NCBI GenBank assembly: GCA_964410625.1
Contig: CAYPHY010000051.1
Span: forward strand, 1-36,549
Length of the DNA stretch: 36,549 nt
Source of the DNA: CAYPHY01 sp964410625
GTDB taxonomy: Bacteria > Chloroflexota > Anaerolineae > Promineifilales > Promineifilaceae
Direction: 5' to 3'
The position numbers and the translations under genes are program-made. Under the pieces are notes generated by a model. It was given only the letters and a program-made list of their open reading frames with translations. It did not search any database and was not told the DNA's origin. Positions 8,433 to 16,699 of this stretch are shown piece by piece; the first letter of the stretch is position 1, and each line of letters begins with the position of its first letter.

Positions 8433-10848
8433 CTTGTTCTCCCGTCTCGCTTGAATTCATCGGCCGTACCTGACAGAGGTAAGCGCGGTGGGGGACGGAG
8501 CCACTGATTGGGTCAATGTCCTCATTGCCGATGATCAGATTAAAGTTAGCCCCTTCCGAACTGAAAGGATCATAGCCAGGTGCGCCAATTTGTGGGCTGG
8601 CTTGCCACCAGCCGTGCTGGCCGCAGACGACGCGCGGGTCCAGCGCGGGATTGAGTCGCGCCCGCGCCCGGACGCTGCCTTTGGGTGTTTCAATGTTCAC
8701 CCAGTCGCCGGGACGGATGGCCCGCTCGGCAGCGGCCGTTGGATGCAACTCGACTTCCGGCTCCATAGCCTGTCGTCGCAGGCTGGGCAAGGCGCGGTGC
8801 TGGCTCTCACAGAAGAGAGTGTGCTTGGCGCAGGTGAGGATCAGCGGATAGCGTTCAGCCAACTCTGGCCGCGATACGGGGCTGACCAGTGGTTCTTCGT
8901 ACTCCGGCAACGGGGGATAGCCATGTTCCAACATCGTTTCCGCGTATAACTCGATCTTTCGCGTTGGTGTGTTGAACCCTTTGGGGAGGCCGTTTTGTTC
9001 TCCGGCGAATTTACGATAGCGCGATTGCAAGGGGACGCGCACGCCACCGGGCTGCTCGCGCAACGCTTCCAGTGAGACGCCGGAGGGAGCAAGTTGGTGG
9101 CGATAGGCGGCTTCAATATTACCATCCCAGAAGTGGGGGCCAAGACCGAGGCGGTTGGCCAAAGCAAAGAGTATTTCGGTATCGGAGCGAGCTTCGCCAC
9201 GCGGCTCAACCACCCGTTGGCGCAACTGTACCAATGATTGCGCCTCTGGGCTGACCTCGAAGCCGATTTTCAACGCCTCGCGCTCAAAGGCACTGGCGAC
9301 AGGCAGAACGAAATCGGCCAGCTCGGCCGTCGGGTTCATAAAGAGGTCAGCGTGGACGTAGAAGTCGAGCTGCGCCAGTGCCTCGCGACCGCGACGGCCG
9401 TCAGCATGGGCGAGCAGCAGATTGGCCCCAAAGCCGACCAGCCCACGCACCGCATAGGGCTGTTTTTCCAGAATGCCCCGGTATATCTCTTCCGTGGTGA
9501 CAAAGCCAAAGCGGGAAGGGCCAAGCGGCCGCTCCGACAAGCCAAGTGACTTCCCGCGCTGTTCGGCCGCTATGAGTTCGTGCCCTTCAACGTTCGCCGC
9601 CGGTATAGCTGGGAACTTGACGTTACCGCCAGGGGCGTCGAAACTGCCGGTCAGCACGTAGAGTTGAGCGATTGCCCTGGCGATTTGCGTGGCATTGCTC
9701 TGCATTTCCACCCCACTCCAGGCATAGTAGGCCACCGGCCGCGCTTCCCAGAGCAGTTGTGCCGCTTTCTCCACCAGATTTTGCTCAATGCCGCATATCG
9801 CCTCTACTTGCTGGGGCGGATATTGGCGACAAAGCTCGGCCGTTCGCTCAAACACCGGACGGCAAACAACATCGCCGTGCTGCGTCTGAATGGTAAACGT
9901 GCCAAAGAGGGAGGGTTGGGGGTTGTCGCCTTCATAGCGGCCGGTCAGAGGGTCATAGCGGACCGGCCGTCCCAATGTCTCGCTCCAGGCCAGGTACTGT
10001 TGGTCGCCCCCCTCTCCGCTGAGGTCGCGATGCGTCAGCAAACGGCCGTTGTCCTGGCGCACGAGCAGCGGGCCGTTTGTCCACTCGCGGATAAATTCAC
10101 GGTCGTACCAGCCGCGCTCGATCATGATATGGGCGATACCCAACGCCAGCGCACCGTCGCTACCCGGCCGCACCCGCAGCCAGACATCGGCCCTTTTGGC
10201 CGGGCCGGTGCGGCGGGGATCAACGACGATCAGCCGCACCCCCCGTTTGAGCGCGTCTACTGTGGCGGTGGCATGGACCAACCGCGCCAGGTTCGGGTTA
10301 TACCCCCAATAGAGGATACAACCGGCGTTTTCGAGATCGGGCATGTAGCTGCCGGGAACGCTTTCCCCGAAGGTATAGAGCGTCGCCAGGTAACGACCCC
10401 AACCGCACAACTCCATAGATATACAGAAGTTGGGACTGCCAAAGGCGTTGGCCAGCCGTTGGATCCAGTGGACGGAGTCGGCCGAGGCCGACGTAGAGGG
10501 GGAGGCGGTGCTAAAGACGACGCTTTCCGCGCCGGATTCGGCGGCGATTTGGCCTAAGCGGGCGGCCGTCAGGTCGAGCGCTTCTTCCCAACTGATTCGC
10601 TGCCAGCCGGGATCGGGGTCCCCCTTTGGCCGTGTGCGCTTCAGTGGATAGAGCAGCCGGTCGGGATGGTAGACCAGTTCCGGCGCGGCACGCCCCTTGG
10701 CACAGAGTGCCTTGCCGGTGGGATGTGACGGGTCAGGTTCGAGGGCGACAAAACGGCCGTTTTCGACAACGGCGATTGAACCGCAACGGGAGACACACAG
10801 GGCGCAATAGCCGCGAATCCGTTCGCTAGTGGACTGTTCTGTTAACAT
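8422..10848 (-). CDS. molybdopterin-dependent oxidoreductase, DMSO reductase family
   Basis: The protein (808 residues from the chosen start) is a catalytic subunit of the molybdenum/tungsten bis-pterin family. Four cysteines at 15, 18, 22 and 49 (C-x2-C-x3-C-x26-C) fit an N-terminal [4Fe-4S] cluster. C148, in S-M-E-L-C-G-W-G, sits where these enzymes place the metal ligand. The C-terminal dinucleotide-binding domain is present (from about residue 670). I chose ATG 10848 over the longer frame starting at 10920 because GAGG lies eight bases upstream and the cluster motif then begins at the usual distance. There is no Tat signal, so it is probably cytoplasmic. No iron-sulfur, membrane or chaperone subunit lies nearby. 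The substrate cannot be assigned; the family includes thiosulfate/polysulfide reductases, formate dehydrogenases and acetylene hydratase. Confidence 0.9.
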   Translation of the reverse strand: MLTEQSTSERIRGYCALCVSRCGSIAVVENGRFVALEPDPSHPTGKALCAKGRAAPELVYHPDRLLYPLKRTRPKGDPDPGWQRISWEEALDLTAARLGQIAAESGAESVVFSTASPSTSASADSVHWIQRLANAFGSPNFCISMELCGWGRYLATLYTFGESVPGSYMPDLENAGCILYWGYNPNLARLVHATATVDALKRGVRLIVVDPRRTGPAKRADVWLRVRPGSDGALALGIAHIMIERGWYDREFIREWTNGPLLVRQDNGRLLTHRDLSGEGGDQQYLAWSETLGRPVRYDPLTGRYEGDNPQPSLFGTFTIQTQHGDVVCRPVFERTAELCRQYPPQQVEAICGIEQNLVEKAAQLLWEARPVAYYAWSGVEMQSNATQIARAIAQLYVLTGSFDAPGGNVKFPAIPAANVEGHELIAAEQRGKSLGLSERPLGPSRFGFVTTEEIYRGILEKQPYAVRGLVGFGANLLLAHADGRRGREALAQLDFYVHADLFMNPTAELADFVLPVASAFEREALKIGFEVSPEAQSLVQLRQRVVEPRGEARSDTEILFALANRLGLGPHFWDGNIEAAYRHQLAPSGVSLEALREQPGGVRVPLQSRYRKFAGEQNGLPKGFNTPTRKIELYAETMLEHGYPPLPEYEEPLVSPVSRPELAERYPLILTCAKHTLFCESQHRALPSLRRQAMEPEVELHPTAAAERAIRPGDWVNIETPKGSVRARARLNPALDPRVVCGQHGWWQASPQIGAPGYDPFSSEGANFNLIIGNEDIDPISGSVPHRAYLCQVRPMNSSETGEQDDK

Positions 10849-10963
10849 GTGACACCTCGGCTCCACTCCGATCATTGAATCGTCACGCTGTATAACAGTA
10901 TAGGAACGGCGGCCAAACAATCAACATTGTGAAGATAGACACAATAAGAGCCTATCTGAATTC

Positions 10964-11042
10964 TTAACGCAGAGTCGCGGAGGCGCAGAGGCTTTGACCA
11001 TTTCCCTCTGCGTCTCTGCCTCTCTGAGCCTCTGCGTTTTAA
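10964..11042. repeat. ACGCAGAGG-type inverted repeat
   Basis: The left arm contains TTAACGCAGAG and GGCGCAGAGG; the right arm contains CCTCTGCGTCTCTGCC and CCTCTGCGTTTTAA. Pairing is imperfect but long. The same words recur in the hairpin at 35665-35722, suggesting an interspersed repeat family. Confidence 0.75.
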
Positions 11043-11088
11043 GAAAGTGTTCCAAATCTAAACAGGAGTTACGCAGTCAAAATTTTTA

Positions 11089-11153
11089 GCAACGAATTAG
11101 CGCGAATTTTCGCGAAAAATAGGCCAAAATTCGTGTTCATTCGCGTTAATTCG
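11089..11153. repeat. CGAATT/CGCGAA-type inverted repeat, copy 1
   Basis: The left half reads GCAACGAATTAGCGCGAA, with a right half ATTCGCGTTAATTCG in inverted orientation. Related copies lie at 16557-16590 and 26774-26813. No protein is encoded. Confidence 0.7.
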
Positions 11154-11209
11154 ATGCAAATGCGTAAGTCCTACTAAATTTCGCAAAGGTCTAACGTGAC
11201 CCGCAAGGA

Positions 11210-12382
11210 TCATATTTCCCTTAGGCGTAAGAGGCGTTTTCCGGCGGCCGTCAGCGTCTCTTCCCGCTTGGCGAAGTGGAAACGGATCAGATGGTTGACC
11301 GGTTCGCGGAAGAAGCTGGAGCCAGGGACGGCCGCCACGCCAATCTCTTTCGCCAGCCAGTGGCAGAAGGCGGTGTCGTCGGCGCGGCCGTTCAATACCT
11401 GCTTCATCGGCTCGCCAATGTCCACCAGCACGTAATACGCCCCTTCAGGCTTGCTATAGGGCAACCCCGCTTCGTCGAGAAAGCTGAGGAACAGTTCGCG
11501 ACGGGCGAGGTATTCGGCGGCCAGTTGGTCATAGTAGCTATCGGGAAATTCGAGGGCGGTGACGGCCGCCATTTGCAGCGGATGGGCAGCGCCGACGGTG
11601 AGAAAGTCGTGGACCTTGCGTGCCTGGGCAATGACGGCGGCCGAGGCGATGACATAGCCGATGCGCCAGCCGGTGATGGCATAGGTCTTGGAGAGGGAGC
11701 TACAGGAGATGGTGCGCTCGAACATCCCCGGTAGGCTGGCGGCGTAGATGTGGCGGTGGGGCGGGTAGAGGATATGTTCGTAAACTTCGTCGGTAATGAT
11801 AAAGGTGTCAAACTCTTCGGCCAATGCGGCGATGGTCTGCAACTCTTCCAGCGAAAAGACGCGGCCGGTGGGGTTGGCCGGGTTGCAGAGGACGATGGCC
11901 TTCACCCCCTGCTCAAAGGCACGGCGTAGTTCGTCGGGGTCAAAGCGGAAGTCGGGCGGCCGTAGATGAACATAGACCGGCTCCGCGCCGGAGAGGATGG
12001 TGTCGGCGGTGTAGTTCTCATAGAAGGGGGAAAAGACGACCACCTTATCGCCAGGATTGCAGGCGGTCATCATCGCCACCATCATCGCCTCGGTGCTGCC
12101 ACAGGTGACGACGATGTGCTGGTCGGGGTCAATCTCCACGCCCATCAAGCGGCTTTGCTTGCGGGCTAACGCCTGGCGAAAGGCGGGTGCGCCCCAGGTG
12201 ACGGCGTATTGGTGATAGTCGCCGTCGAGCGCCTGGCGAGCGGCCGCCAGCAGTTCGGCCGGGGGGTCAAAGTCGGGGTACCCCTGGGAAAGGTTAATCG
12301 CGCCATGAACACTTGCCACCCGCGTCATTTCGCGGATGACGGATTCGGTGAATTGGGAGAGTCGGTTGGCTGTGGTTGGCAT
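11210..12382 (-). CDS. PLP-dependent class I/II aminotransferase
   Basis: This 390-residue protein is a fold-type I aminotransferase. The PLP lysine is K232 in S-S-L-S-K-T-Y-A-I-T-G-W-R; N-P-x-N-P-T-G (about 167-173), the D-E-V-Y segment (198-201) and the C-terminal R-F-H-F-A-K carboxylate-binding arginine are all present. The segment L-S-Q-G-Y-P-D-F-D-P near residue 31 and F-S-P-F-Y-E-N-Y near 117 resemble the kynurenine/glutamine transaminase-type subgroup, but aspartate or methionine aminotransferase activity is also possible. The length is normal. It stands upstream of the oxidoreductase on the same strand, separated by 361 bases of repeats, so a shared operon is doubtful. Confidence 0.9.
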   Translation of the reverse strand: MPTTANRLSQFTESVIREMTRVASVHGAINLSQGYPDFDPPAELLAAARQALDGDYHQYAVTWGAPAFRQALARKQSRLMGVEIDPDQHIVVTCGSTEAMMVAMMTACNPGDKVVVFSPFYENYTADTILSGAEPVYVHLRPPDFRFDPDELRRAFEQGVKAIVLCNPANPTGRVFSLEELQTIAALAEEFDTFIITDEVYEHILYPPHRHIYAASLPGMFERTISCSSLSKTYAITGWRIGYVIASAAVIAQARKVHDFLTVGAAHPLQMAAVTALEFPDSYYDQLAAEYLARRELFLSFLDEAGLPYSKPEGAYYVLVDIGEPMKQVLNGRADDTAFCHWLAKEIGVAAVPGSSFFREPVNHLIRFHFAKREETLTAAGKRLLRLREI

Positions 12383-12480
12383 GAGCTTGTGAATAGAGAT
12401 TTGAGATTAGAAATTAGAGATTGAGAGATTGGGAGATTAGGAGACTGATAACCTATTACCGCTTACTGCCTACTGCTTAC
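12383..12480. repeat. simple-sequence stretch between trpB and aminotransferase genes
   Basis: The stretch is made of GAGATT/TAGAGATTGAGAGATT-like near-repeats, then TTACCGCTTACTGCCTACTGCTTAC. On the minus strand the last part reads GTAAGCAGTAGGCAGTAAGC and encodes the final residues V-S-S-R-Q and stop of trpB. It therefore looks as if a repeat replaced the native gene end. Confidence 0.65.
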
Positions 12481-13659
12481 CCGAATAACGGTGTCCAAAT
12501 CCTTGTCACCACGGCCGCTGAGGTTGACGAGTAGGAGTTGGTCGGGGCGCATCTGTGGGGCGCGTTTGATCGCTTCGGCGACGGCGTGGGCGGACTCGAG
12601 GGCCGGGATGATCCCTTCCGTTTCGGCCAGCGTGTGGAAAGCGGCCAACGCTTCTTCGTTGGTGGCATAGGTGTAACCGGCGCGTTCCTGGTCGCGCAGC
12701 CAGGCGTGTTCGGGGCCGACGCTGGGGTAGTCCAGCCCGGCGCTGATGCTGTGGGTTTCCATGATTTGACCATCGGCCGTTTGCATCACATAGCTTTTCG
12801 TCCCATGCAACACGCCGATGCGGGCGATGTCCAGGTCGGCAAAACGGGCGGCGTGGCGACCGCTTTCAATACCATCGCCTCCCGCTTCCACGCCAATGAG
12901 GGCTACCGCTTCATCATCGCGAAAGGCGTGGAAGATGCCCATCGCGTTGCTGCCGCCACCGACGCAGGCGATGATAGCATCAGGGAGACGGCCGAAGCTT
13001 TCCAGCATCTGGGCGCGGGCTTCGCGGCCGATGACGCTTTGGAAGTCGCGCACCATCATCGGGTAAGGATGCGGCCCCAGGACGGAGCCGAGCAAGTAGT
13101 GGGTGGTGGCGACGTTGGTCACCCAGTCGCGGATCGCCTCGTTGATCGCGTCCTTCAGGGTGCGGCTGCCGCTGGCGACAGGGCGCACTTCCGCGCCGAG
13201 CAGCCTCATGCGATAAACATTGGGCTGTTGGCGGGCGATGTCCACTTCGCCCATATAGACGACACACTCAAGCCCCAACAGGGCGCAAGCGGTAGCTGTG
13301 CCAACGCCATGTTGCCCCGCTCCCGTTTCGGCGACAATGCGCGTTTTGCCCAGCCGCTTTGCCAGCAACGCCTGGCCGAGAGCGTTGTTGATCTTGTGGG
13401 CGCCAGTGTGGTTGAGGTCTTCGCGCTTGAGATAGATTTGCGCCCCGCCCAATTGCGCCGAGAGGCGTTTGGCATGGGTGATGGGGGAGGGTCGGCCGAC
13501 ATAGCTTTGCAGCAGATGTTCAAACTCGGCCGTGAAGGCCGGGTCTTGACGTGCCTCCTCATAGGCGGCAATTAACTCTTCGATGACCGGCATCAGCGTT
13601 TCCGGCACAAAGCGGCCGCCAAAGGGGCCAAACTTGCCGTTTTGGTCGGGTAAATTCAT
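12463..13659 (-). CDS. trpB: tryptophan synthase beta chain
   Basis: TrpB joins indole and L-serine to make L-tryptophan, using PLP. The 398-residue protein has the normal length. It shows the F-G-P-F-G-G-R-F-V-P-E-T-L start, the PLP lysine in N-H-T-G-A-H-K-I-N-N, the catalytic glutamate in A-E-T-G-A-G-Q-H-G, and the phosphate-binding C-V-G-G-G-S-N-A loop, so it belongs to the main TrpB1 type. I took ATG 13659, because the usual TrpB N-terminus begins there; the 21 residues upstream are unlike the family. No trpA, trpC or other tryptophan gene lies nearby, so it is an orphan locus. The last residues come from a repeat (see 12383-12480). Confidence 0.95.
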   Translation of the reverse strand: MNLPDQNGKFGPFGGRFVPETLMPVIEELIAAYEEARQDPAFTAEFEHLLQSYVGRPSPITHAKRLSAQLGGAQIYLKREDLNHTGAHKINNALGQALLAKRLGKTRIVAETGAGQHGVGTATACALLGLECVVYMGEVDIARQQPNVYRMRLLGAEVRPVASGSRTLKDAINEAIRDWVTNVATTHYLLGSVLGPHPYPMMVRDFQSVIGREARAQMLESFGRLPDAIIACVGGGSNAMGIFHAFRDDEAVALIGVEAGGDGIESGRHAARFADLDIARIGVLHGTKSYVMQTADGQIMETHSISAGLDYPSVGPEHAWLRDQERAGYTYATNEEALAAFHTLAETEGIIPALESAHAVAEAIKRAPQMRPDQLLLVNLSGRGDKDLDTVIRVSSRQ

Positions 13660-13699
13660 CAGGCGATTATAACAGCTTCGTGTGGATTTGGTAAAAGCG

Positions 13700-13770
13700 T
13701 GAAGGGTTACGCAGATGGGCAATAAGAATTGCTTGCTGATAGAACGCGGATAACGCGGATTATTATCCTG
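13700..13770. repeat. ACGCGGAT-type repeat upstream of trpB
   Basis: AACGCGGATAACGCGGATTATTATCC follows GGGTTACGCAGATGGG. The same words, inverted, occur at 25895-25940 (AATCCGCGTAATCAGCGTC, TCATCCGCGTAAC). It appears to be another interspersed intergenic family; no coding potential is seen. Confidence 0.5.
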
Positions 13771-13802
13771 GCGGCACGTTCCTCTGATGGGCTGATTGGA
13801 AC

Positions 13803-14333
13803 TTATACACGCTTATCGTCCTGGTTGCCTCTAGGCTCTTTGTCGCGGGTGATGATGCTGAAACTGCCGTCCCCTTCCATATACATCTCTTTTACATACT
13901 CTATGCTGTCCACGCCTTGCTGGCGCAAGGCGCTGTTGAGTTCGTCTTCGGTGATTAGCTCTTTTTCCATATTTTTGCGGTGCATACGGCCGTTTTTCAC
14001 CAACAGCAGCGGGCCAGGATGGATGAAGCGTTGCACTTGCGGGATGCGATGACCAAGCCAATCGAGGGCATAGCTCCAGAAAATAATGGTTATGACGAGC
14101 AGAATGGCATCGGTGATCGAGCGATAATCCCCGGCCATCCCGTTTTGTACAGCGTCGGCCAGCAAGACGACCACTAGCAAATCGGTAATCCCCACCGCCC
14201 CCGCCTGTCGTTTGACCACCAAGCGCAGCAGGATAAACAAGGTCAAATAAATGATTGTGCCGCGAACGAACAACTCTAGCGGCGATACGCTAGGTGTGAA
14301 CAGCGCCCGCCAATCAATGTTCCATATGTCCAT
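13803..14333 (-). CDS. DUF421 (YetF-like) membrane protein
   Basis: This 176-residue protein has three transmembrane helices, at about residues 20-42, 47-65 and 73-93, followed by a soluble YetF-type domain with the family pattern P-G-P-L-L-L-V-K-N-G-R and an L-N-S-A-L-R-Q-Q-G segment. DUF421 proteins are common in bacteria; some affect spore or membrane traits, but no general biochemical role is established. The ATG has the best ribosome binding site in this part of the window, GAGGAGG six bases upstream. It lies upstream of trpB on the same strand with a 143-base gap containing a repeat, so cotranscription is uncertain. Confidence 0.85.
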   Translation of the reverse strand: MDIWNIDWRALFTPSVSPLELFVRGTIIYLTLFILLRLVVKRQAGAVGITDLLVVVLLADAVQNGMAGDYRSITDAILLVITIIFWSYALDWLGHRIPQVQRFIHPGPLLLVKNGRMHRKNMEKELITEDELNSALRQQGVDSIEYVKEMYMEGDGSFSIITRDKEPRGNQDDKRV

Positions 14334-14393
14334 CTTGGGCCTCCTCGTTTTGAAAGCGGTAAGCGGTTATCGGTAACTGGTGATCAGTAAGGC

Positions 14394-14972
14394 TCAATCG
14401 TCAGTACGCTTCAGCGTACTTCCCATATCAGCCTGGGAATTTATTCCCAGGACAAAATGGCAAGGCATTTCTAACGATTTCCAGGTTGTGAATGGATCAA
14501 GCGCAGGGTTGTGATGGGCAAGAAAGAGGGTGAGGACAGTGCCATGGGTAACGACGATCAAGTTGCCTTCGGGATGTGCTCTTAGCACGTCGTCAATGGC
14601 TGCCACAATCCGTTTTTGTGCCTGATCAGCCGTTTCCGTTCCCAAGACAAGCTGCTCGGGTTGGGCGAAGAAGGCGGCAACGGCCGCATCCCACTCCACC
14701 GGATCGGCAATGAATGTATGGCGCACATGCTCGTGGAGATTCGCAGCCGTTGTGTACGGCAAATTCAGTGTGCTGGCGATAATCGCTGCCGTTTCCTGCG
14801 CTTTGGTTTCGTGGCTGGAGATAACGGCCGACGGGCGGTAGGGGCCTAACTTTTGGGCCAGGGCGCGAGCGCGGCGTTGGCCGGCGGCCGATAAGCGCCA
14901 TTCCGAAGCGGGGAGTGAGGGATCAATGGTGACGGCCGAATGTCGTACCAGAATGAGTAAACGCCTATTCAT
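14394..14972 (-). CDS. histidine phosphatase family protein
   Basis: This 192-residue protein is a phosphoglycerate mutase-like histidine phosphatase. The phospho-accepting histidine is H11 in L-V-R-H-S-A-V (most relatives have R-H-G), and the second histidine is in V-V-T-H-G-T-V. The S-x-x-x-R-A-type region here reads S-S-H-E-T-K-A-Q-E-T-A, typical of the SixA/CobC-like small members. The substrate is not predictable. ATG 14972 fits the family start; 15 more codons upstream are open but unlike the family. The C-terminal 20 residues are encoded by two palindromes (14403-14420 and 14432-14451), so the natural end has been replaced by an intergenic repeat. Confidence 0.85.
   Translation of the reverse strand: MNRRLLILVRHSAVTIDPSLPASEWRLSAAGQRRARALAQKLGPYRPSAVISSHETKAQETAAIIASTLNLPYTTAANLHEHVRHTFIADPVEWDAAVAAFFAQPEQLVLGTETADQAQKRIVAAIDDVLRAHPEGNLIVVTHGTVLTLFLAHHNPALDPFTTWKSLEMPCHFVLGINSQADMGSTLKRTDD
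14403..14451. repeat. paired palindromes forming the 3' end of the phosphatase gene
   Basis: AGTACGCT-TC-AGCGTACT (14403-14420) is a perfect 8-bp hairpin, and CCTGGGAAT-TT-ATTCCCAGG (14432-14451) a perfect 9-bp hairpin. Both lie inside the last codons of the histidine phosphatase gene. Neither has a T run of terminator type. Confidence 0.85.
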
Positions 14973-15008
14973 GCAGAACAGTATAAACCAATGGCCCGAT
15001 AAACCACA

Positions 15009-15055
15009 AAGGCGCAAAGTTACAAAGATAAGAAAGCTTTGTGACTTTGCGCCTT
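15009..15055. repeat. inverted repeat between C39 peptidase and phosphatase genes
   Basis: A 19-bp stem (AAGGCGCAAAGTTACAAAG against CTTTGTGACTTTGCGCCTT, one G-T mismatch) closes a nine-base loop. It follows the C39 peptidase gene on the minus strand and could act as a transcription terminator, though no clear T tract follows. Confidence 0.75.
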
Positions 15056-15085
15056 CGTTGTTGAGGCAAATCTACAAATCTACCG

Positions 15086-16549
15086 CTATTGCAGCGAGCC
15101 GAGGGCTATTTCGGCCGGGTAGAAATTTTCATTGACGGCCAGTGCTTGTTGATAGGCGGCGATTGCTCCGCTCACATCGCCCAGATAGGAAAGGGCGTGA
15201 CCGCGATAGAGGAAGGTTTCTTCAACATTACGGCCGCCCTGATCAGCCGCCACTGCGTCAGATAGATCGAGCATGTCCTGATAGCGGCCCGTACGCATAT
15301 AGGCCAGATAAGGCTCAAATTGATACCAGAGCATTCTCGGTGGCAAGCCGATCTCTCGCGCCCGGTCATAAGCTTGAGCGCCGCCTTGATAGTATTGGGC
15401 ATCACCCGTTTCGGCCGCCATGCGGGTCAATGCCGTGCCGAGGTTAAACCAGGCGAAGGCGTCCTCCGGGTTGGCTTTGGTCTGCTCTTCAGCTTGAGCG
15501 GCGACCTTTTGCCACATGGTGAAGTTATCGAACAACTCTGGCCCCAAAATGGCCTCTACTTCCGCCTCTTGCTCAGGGCGATAGACCACGTAGAAGGTGT
15601 TGTTGAAGTGTTGCCAGTAATGTTCTACATCCTCATAGCTATCGGTGCGGCCGCTGCCATCCCAGGGGCCAAGATAGGTGTCCTGGCTATAGATTTCTTG
15701 CAAATTGTCATCATAGCCGAACACCGTCAGATAATGACCCCACCAGCCGGTATCGGGCAGCTGGTACCCTTTTTCAATCACCACGGGATAACCAGCGGCG
15801 AGGAACCGCTTGAGCATCTCCAGTGTCCCTCCGGCACGGGTGATGGCGCGGAAGCCGGAGCCAGGGATAACATCGTTGACATAATCAGCGATTTGCCAGG
15901 GGCTAACGTTGCGGTCTTCGGGATTGGGTTTCAAGTAGCTGGCGACGTCTTCCTGGGTGATGTCAGAGCCGTACCAGTTTAGCACCTGTGTCAGATTGGC
16001 CGGGCCACAGTTGTTGAAGGATTGGCGCACAACGCCCATTCCTTCCAAGACCACACGCTCCGGCAACGGTTCTGGCGTCGGAGTCAAGGTGGGCGTCGGC
16101 TCAAGTGTCGCTGTTGGTTGGATGGTGGCTGTCGCCTCGGCAGCGAGGGTAGGCGTTGCTTCAATGGCGGCCGTCGTGGGTAGCGCGACGTCGGCCGTTG
16201 GCGTGATCGCCCCACTGCTGCTCGGCCGTCCAGAAGAGAGACCATCGGCCGCGTTTACGGCGATACCGGCGGCCGTGTTATCACCAACATTCGGGGATTG
16301 GTTGATCAGCCCGGCTAAATCTACCTGCTCGCCAGTTTGCGAGGGGGCGGGTAAGGCGGTGGCCATCGGCGCCACCTGGCGAATCACGCCTTCCGAGATT
16401 TGGCCCAACGTTGGATGGTTTTCTTGCAACCAGATGCGGTAACGGCCGGGGATGGCCCGTACCACTGTGGGCAAGGCCAGCAAGCCGATGATCAGGACAA
16501 CCTGAATGACGGCGACGATGAGGATAATGGTTTTACTTCGATTACTCAT
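15086..16549 (-). CDS. membrane-anchored C39-family cysteine peptidase with TPR tail (paralogue 1)
   Basis: This 487-residue protein has an N-terminal transmembrane helix (about 7-29), a long Ser/Thr/Pro/Ala linker (about 65-165) ending T-P-T-L-T-P-T-P-E-P, a Peptidase_C39_2 domain, and TPR repeats (about 345-487). The likely catalytic residues are C181 in N-N-C-G-P-A, H272 in W-W-G-H-Y-L and D290. It should act outside the cytoplasmic membrane. There is no ABC exporter, so it is not a bacteriocin-processing transporter. A paralogue with the same architecture lies at 28138-29484 and shares K-P-N-P-E-D-R-N-V. ATG 16549 gives the clean membrane anchor; the extra 15 codons upstream fall in a repeat. 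The substrate is unknown. Confidence 0.85.
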   Translation of the reverse strand: MSNRSKTIILIVAVIQVVLIIGLLALPTVVRAIPGRYRIWLQENHPTLGQISEGVIRQVAPMATALPAPSQTGEQVDLAGLINQSPNVGDNTAAGIAVNAADGLSSGRPSSSGAITPTADVALPTTAAIEATPTLAAEATATIQPTATLEPTPTLTPTPEPLPERVVLEGMGVVRQSFNNCGPANLTQVLNWYGSDITQEDVASYLKPNPEDRNVSPWQIADYVNDVIPGSGFRAITRAGGTLEMLKRFLAAGYPVVIEKGYQLPDTGWWGHYLTVFGYDDNLQEIYSQDTYLGPWDGSGRTDSYEDVEHYWQHFNNTFYVVYRPEQEAEVEAILGPELFDNFTMWQKVAAQAEEQTKANPEDAFAWFNLGTALTRMAAETGDAQYYQGGAQAYDRAREIGLPPRMLWYQFEPYLAYMRTGRYQDMLDLSDAVAADQGGRNVEETFLYRGHALSYLGDVSGAIAAYQQALAVNENFYPAEIALGSLQ

Positions 16550-16556
16550 ATCTTTC

Positions 16557-16590
16557 GCAACGAATTCACGCGAATCTCCGCAAAAATTGA
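16557..16590. repeat. CGAATT/CGCGAA-type repeat, copy 2 (partial)
   Basis: GCAACGAATTCACGCGAATC begins eight bases upstream of the C39 peptidase start. It matches the left half of the copies at 11089 and 26774 but lacks the full inverted partner. Confidence 0.6.
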
Positions 16591-16664
16591 TCAAAGCTCA
16601 GGATTGATACTCAGCAGATGATAACACGCACTTCGCGGCAATTGAAAGAGTATTAACTTAGATT

Positions 16665-16699
16665 AAGGTTTGATTCAGAAAAATATGGAATCAAGCCTT
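16665..16699 (-). terminator. hairpin overlapping the iclR stop codon
   Basis: A 12-bp stem (AAGGCTTGATTC against GAATCAAACCTT on the minus strand, one G-T pair) with an 11-base loop starts within the iclR stop codon. The run after it is AT-rich but lacks a clear T tract, so terminator activity is plausible and not certain. Confidence 0.45.

Larger units (their letters stand above)
10849..11209. other. 361-bp intergenic region rich in palindromic repeats
   Basis: This gap separates the aminotransferase end from the oxidoreductase start, both on the minus strand. It holds two repeat units. One is a large imperfect inverted repeat built from ACGCAGAGG-type words (about 10964-11042). The other is a CGAATTNRCGCGAAT-type inverted repeat (about 11089-11153). 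I see no open frame with coding character. A promoter for the oxidoreductase is expected at 10849-10960, but no convincing hexamer pair was identified. Confidence 0.7.

Noticed and set aside
9580..10557. Long open frame of 325 codons opposite the molybdopterin enzyme
   Set aside because: It mirrors a well-conserved coding sequence and lacks any motif or ribosome binding site.
12538..13575. Long open frame of 345 codons opposite trpB
   Set aside because: trpB is unmistakable on the other strand; the antisense frame has no recognisable domain and reflects base composition.
15086..16549. Bacteriocin-processing C39 exporter
   Set aside because: There is no ABC transporter domain and no precursor peptide gene; the domain is a stand-alone C39_2 type with a TPR tail.
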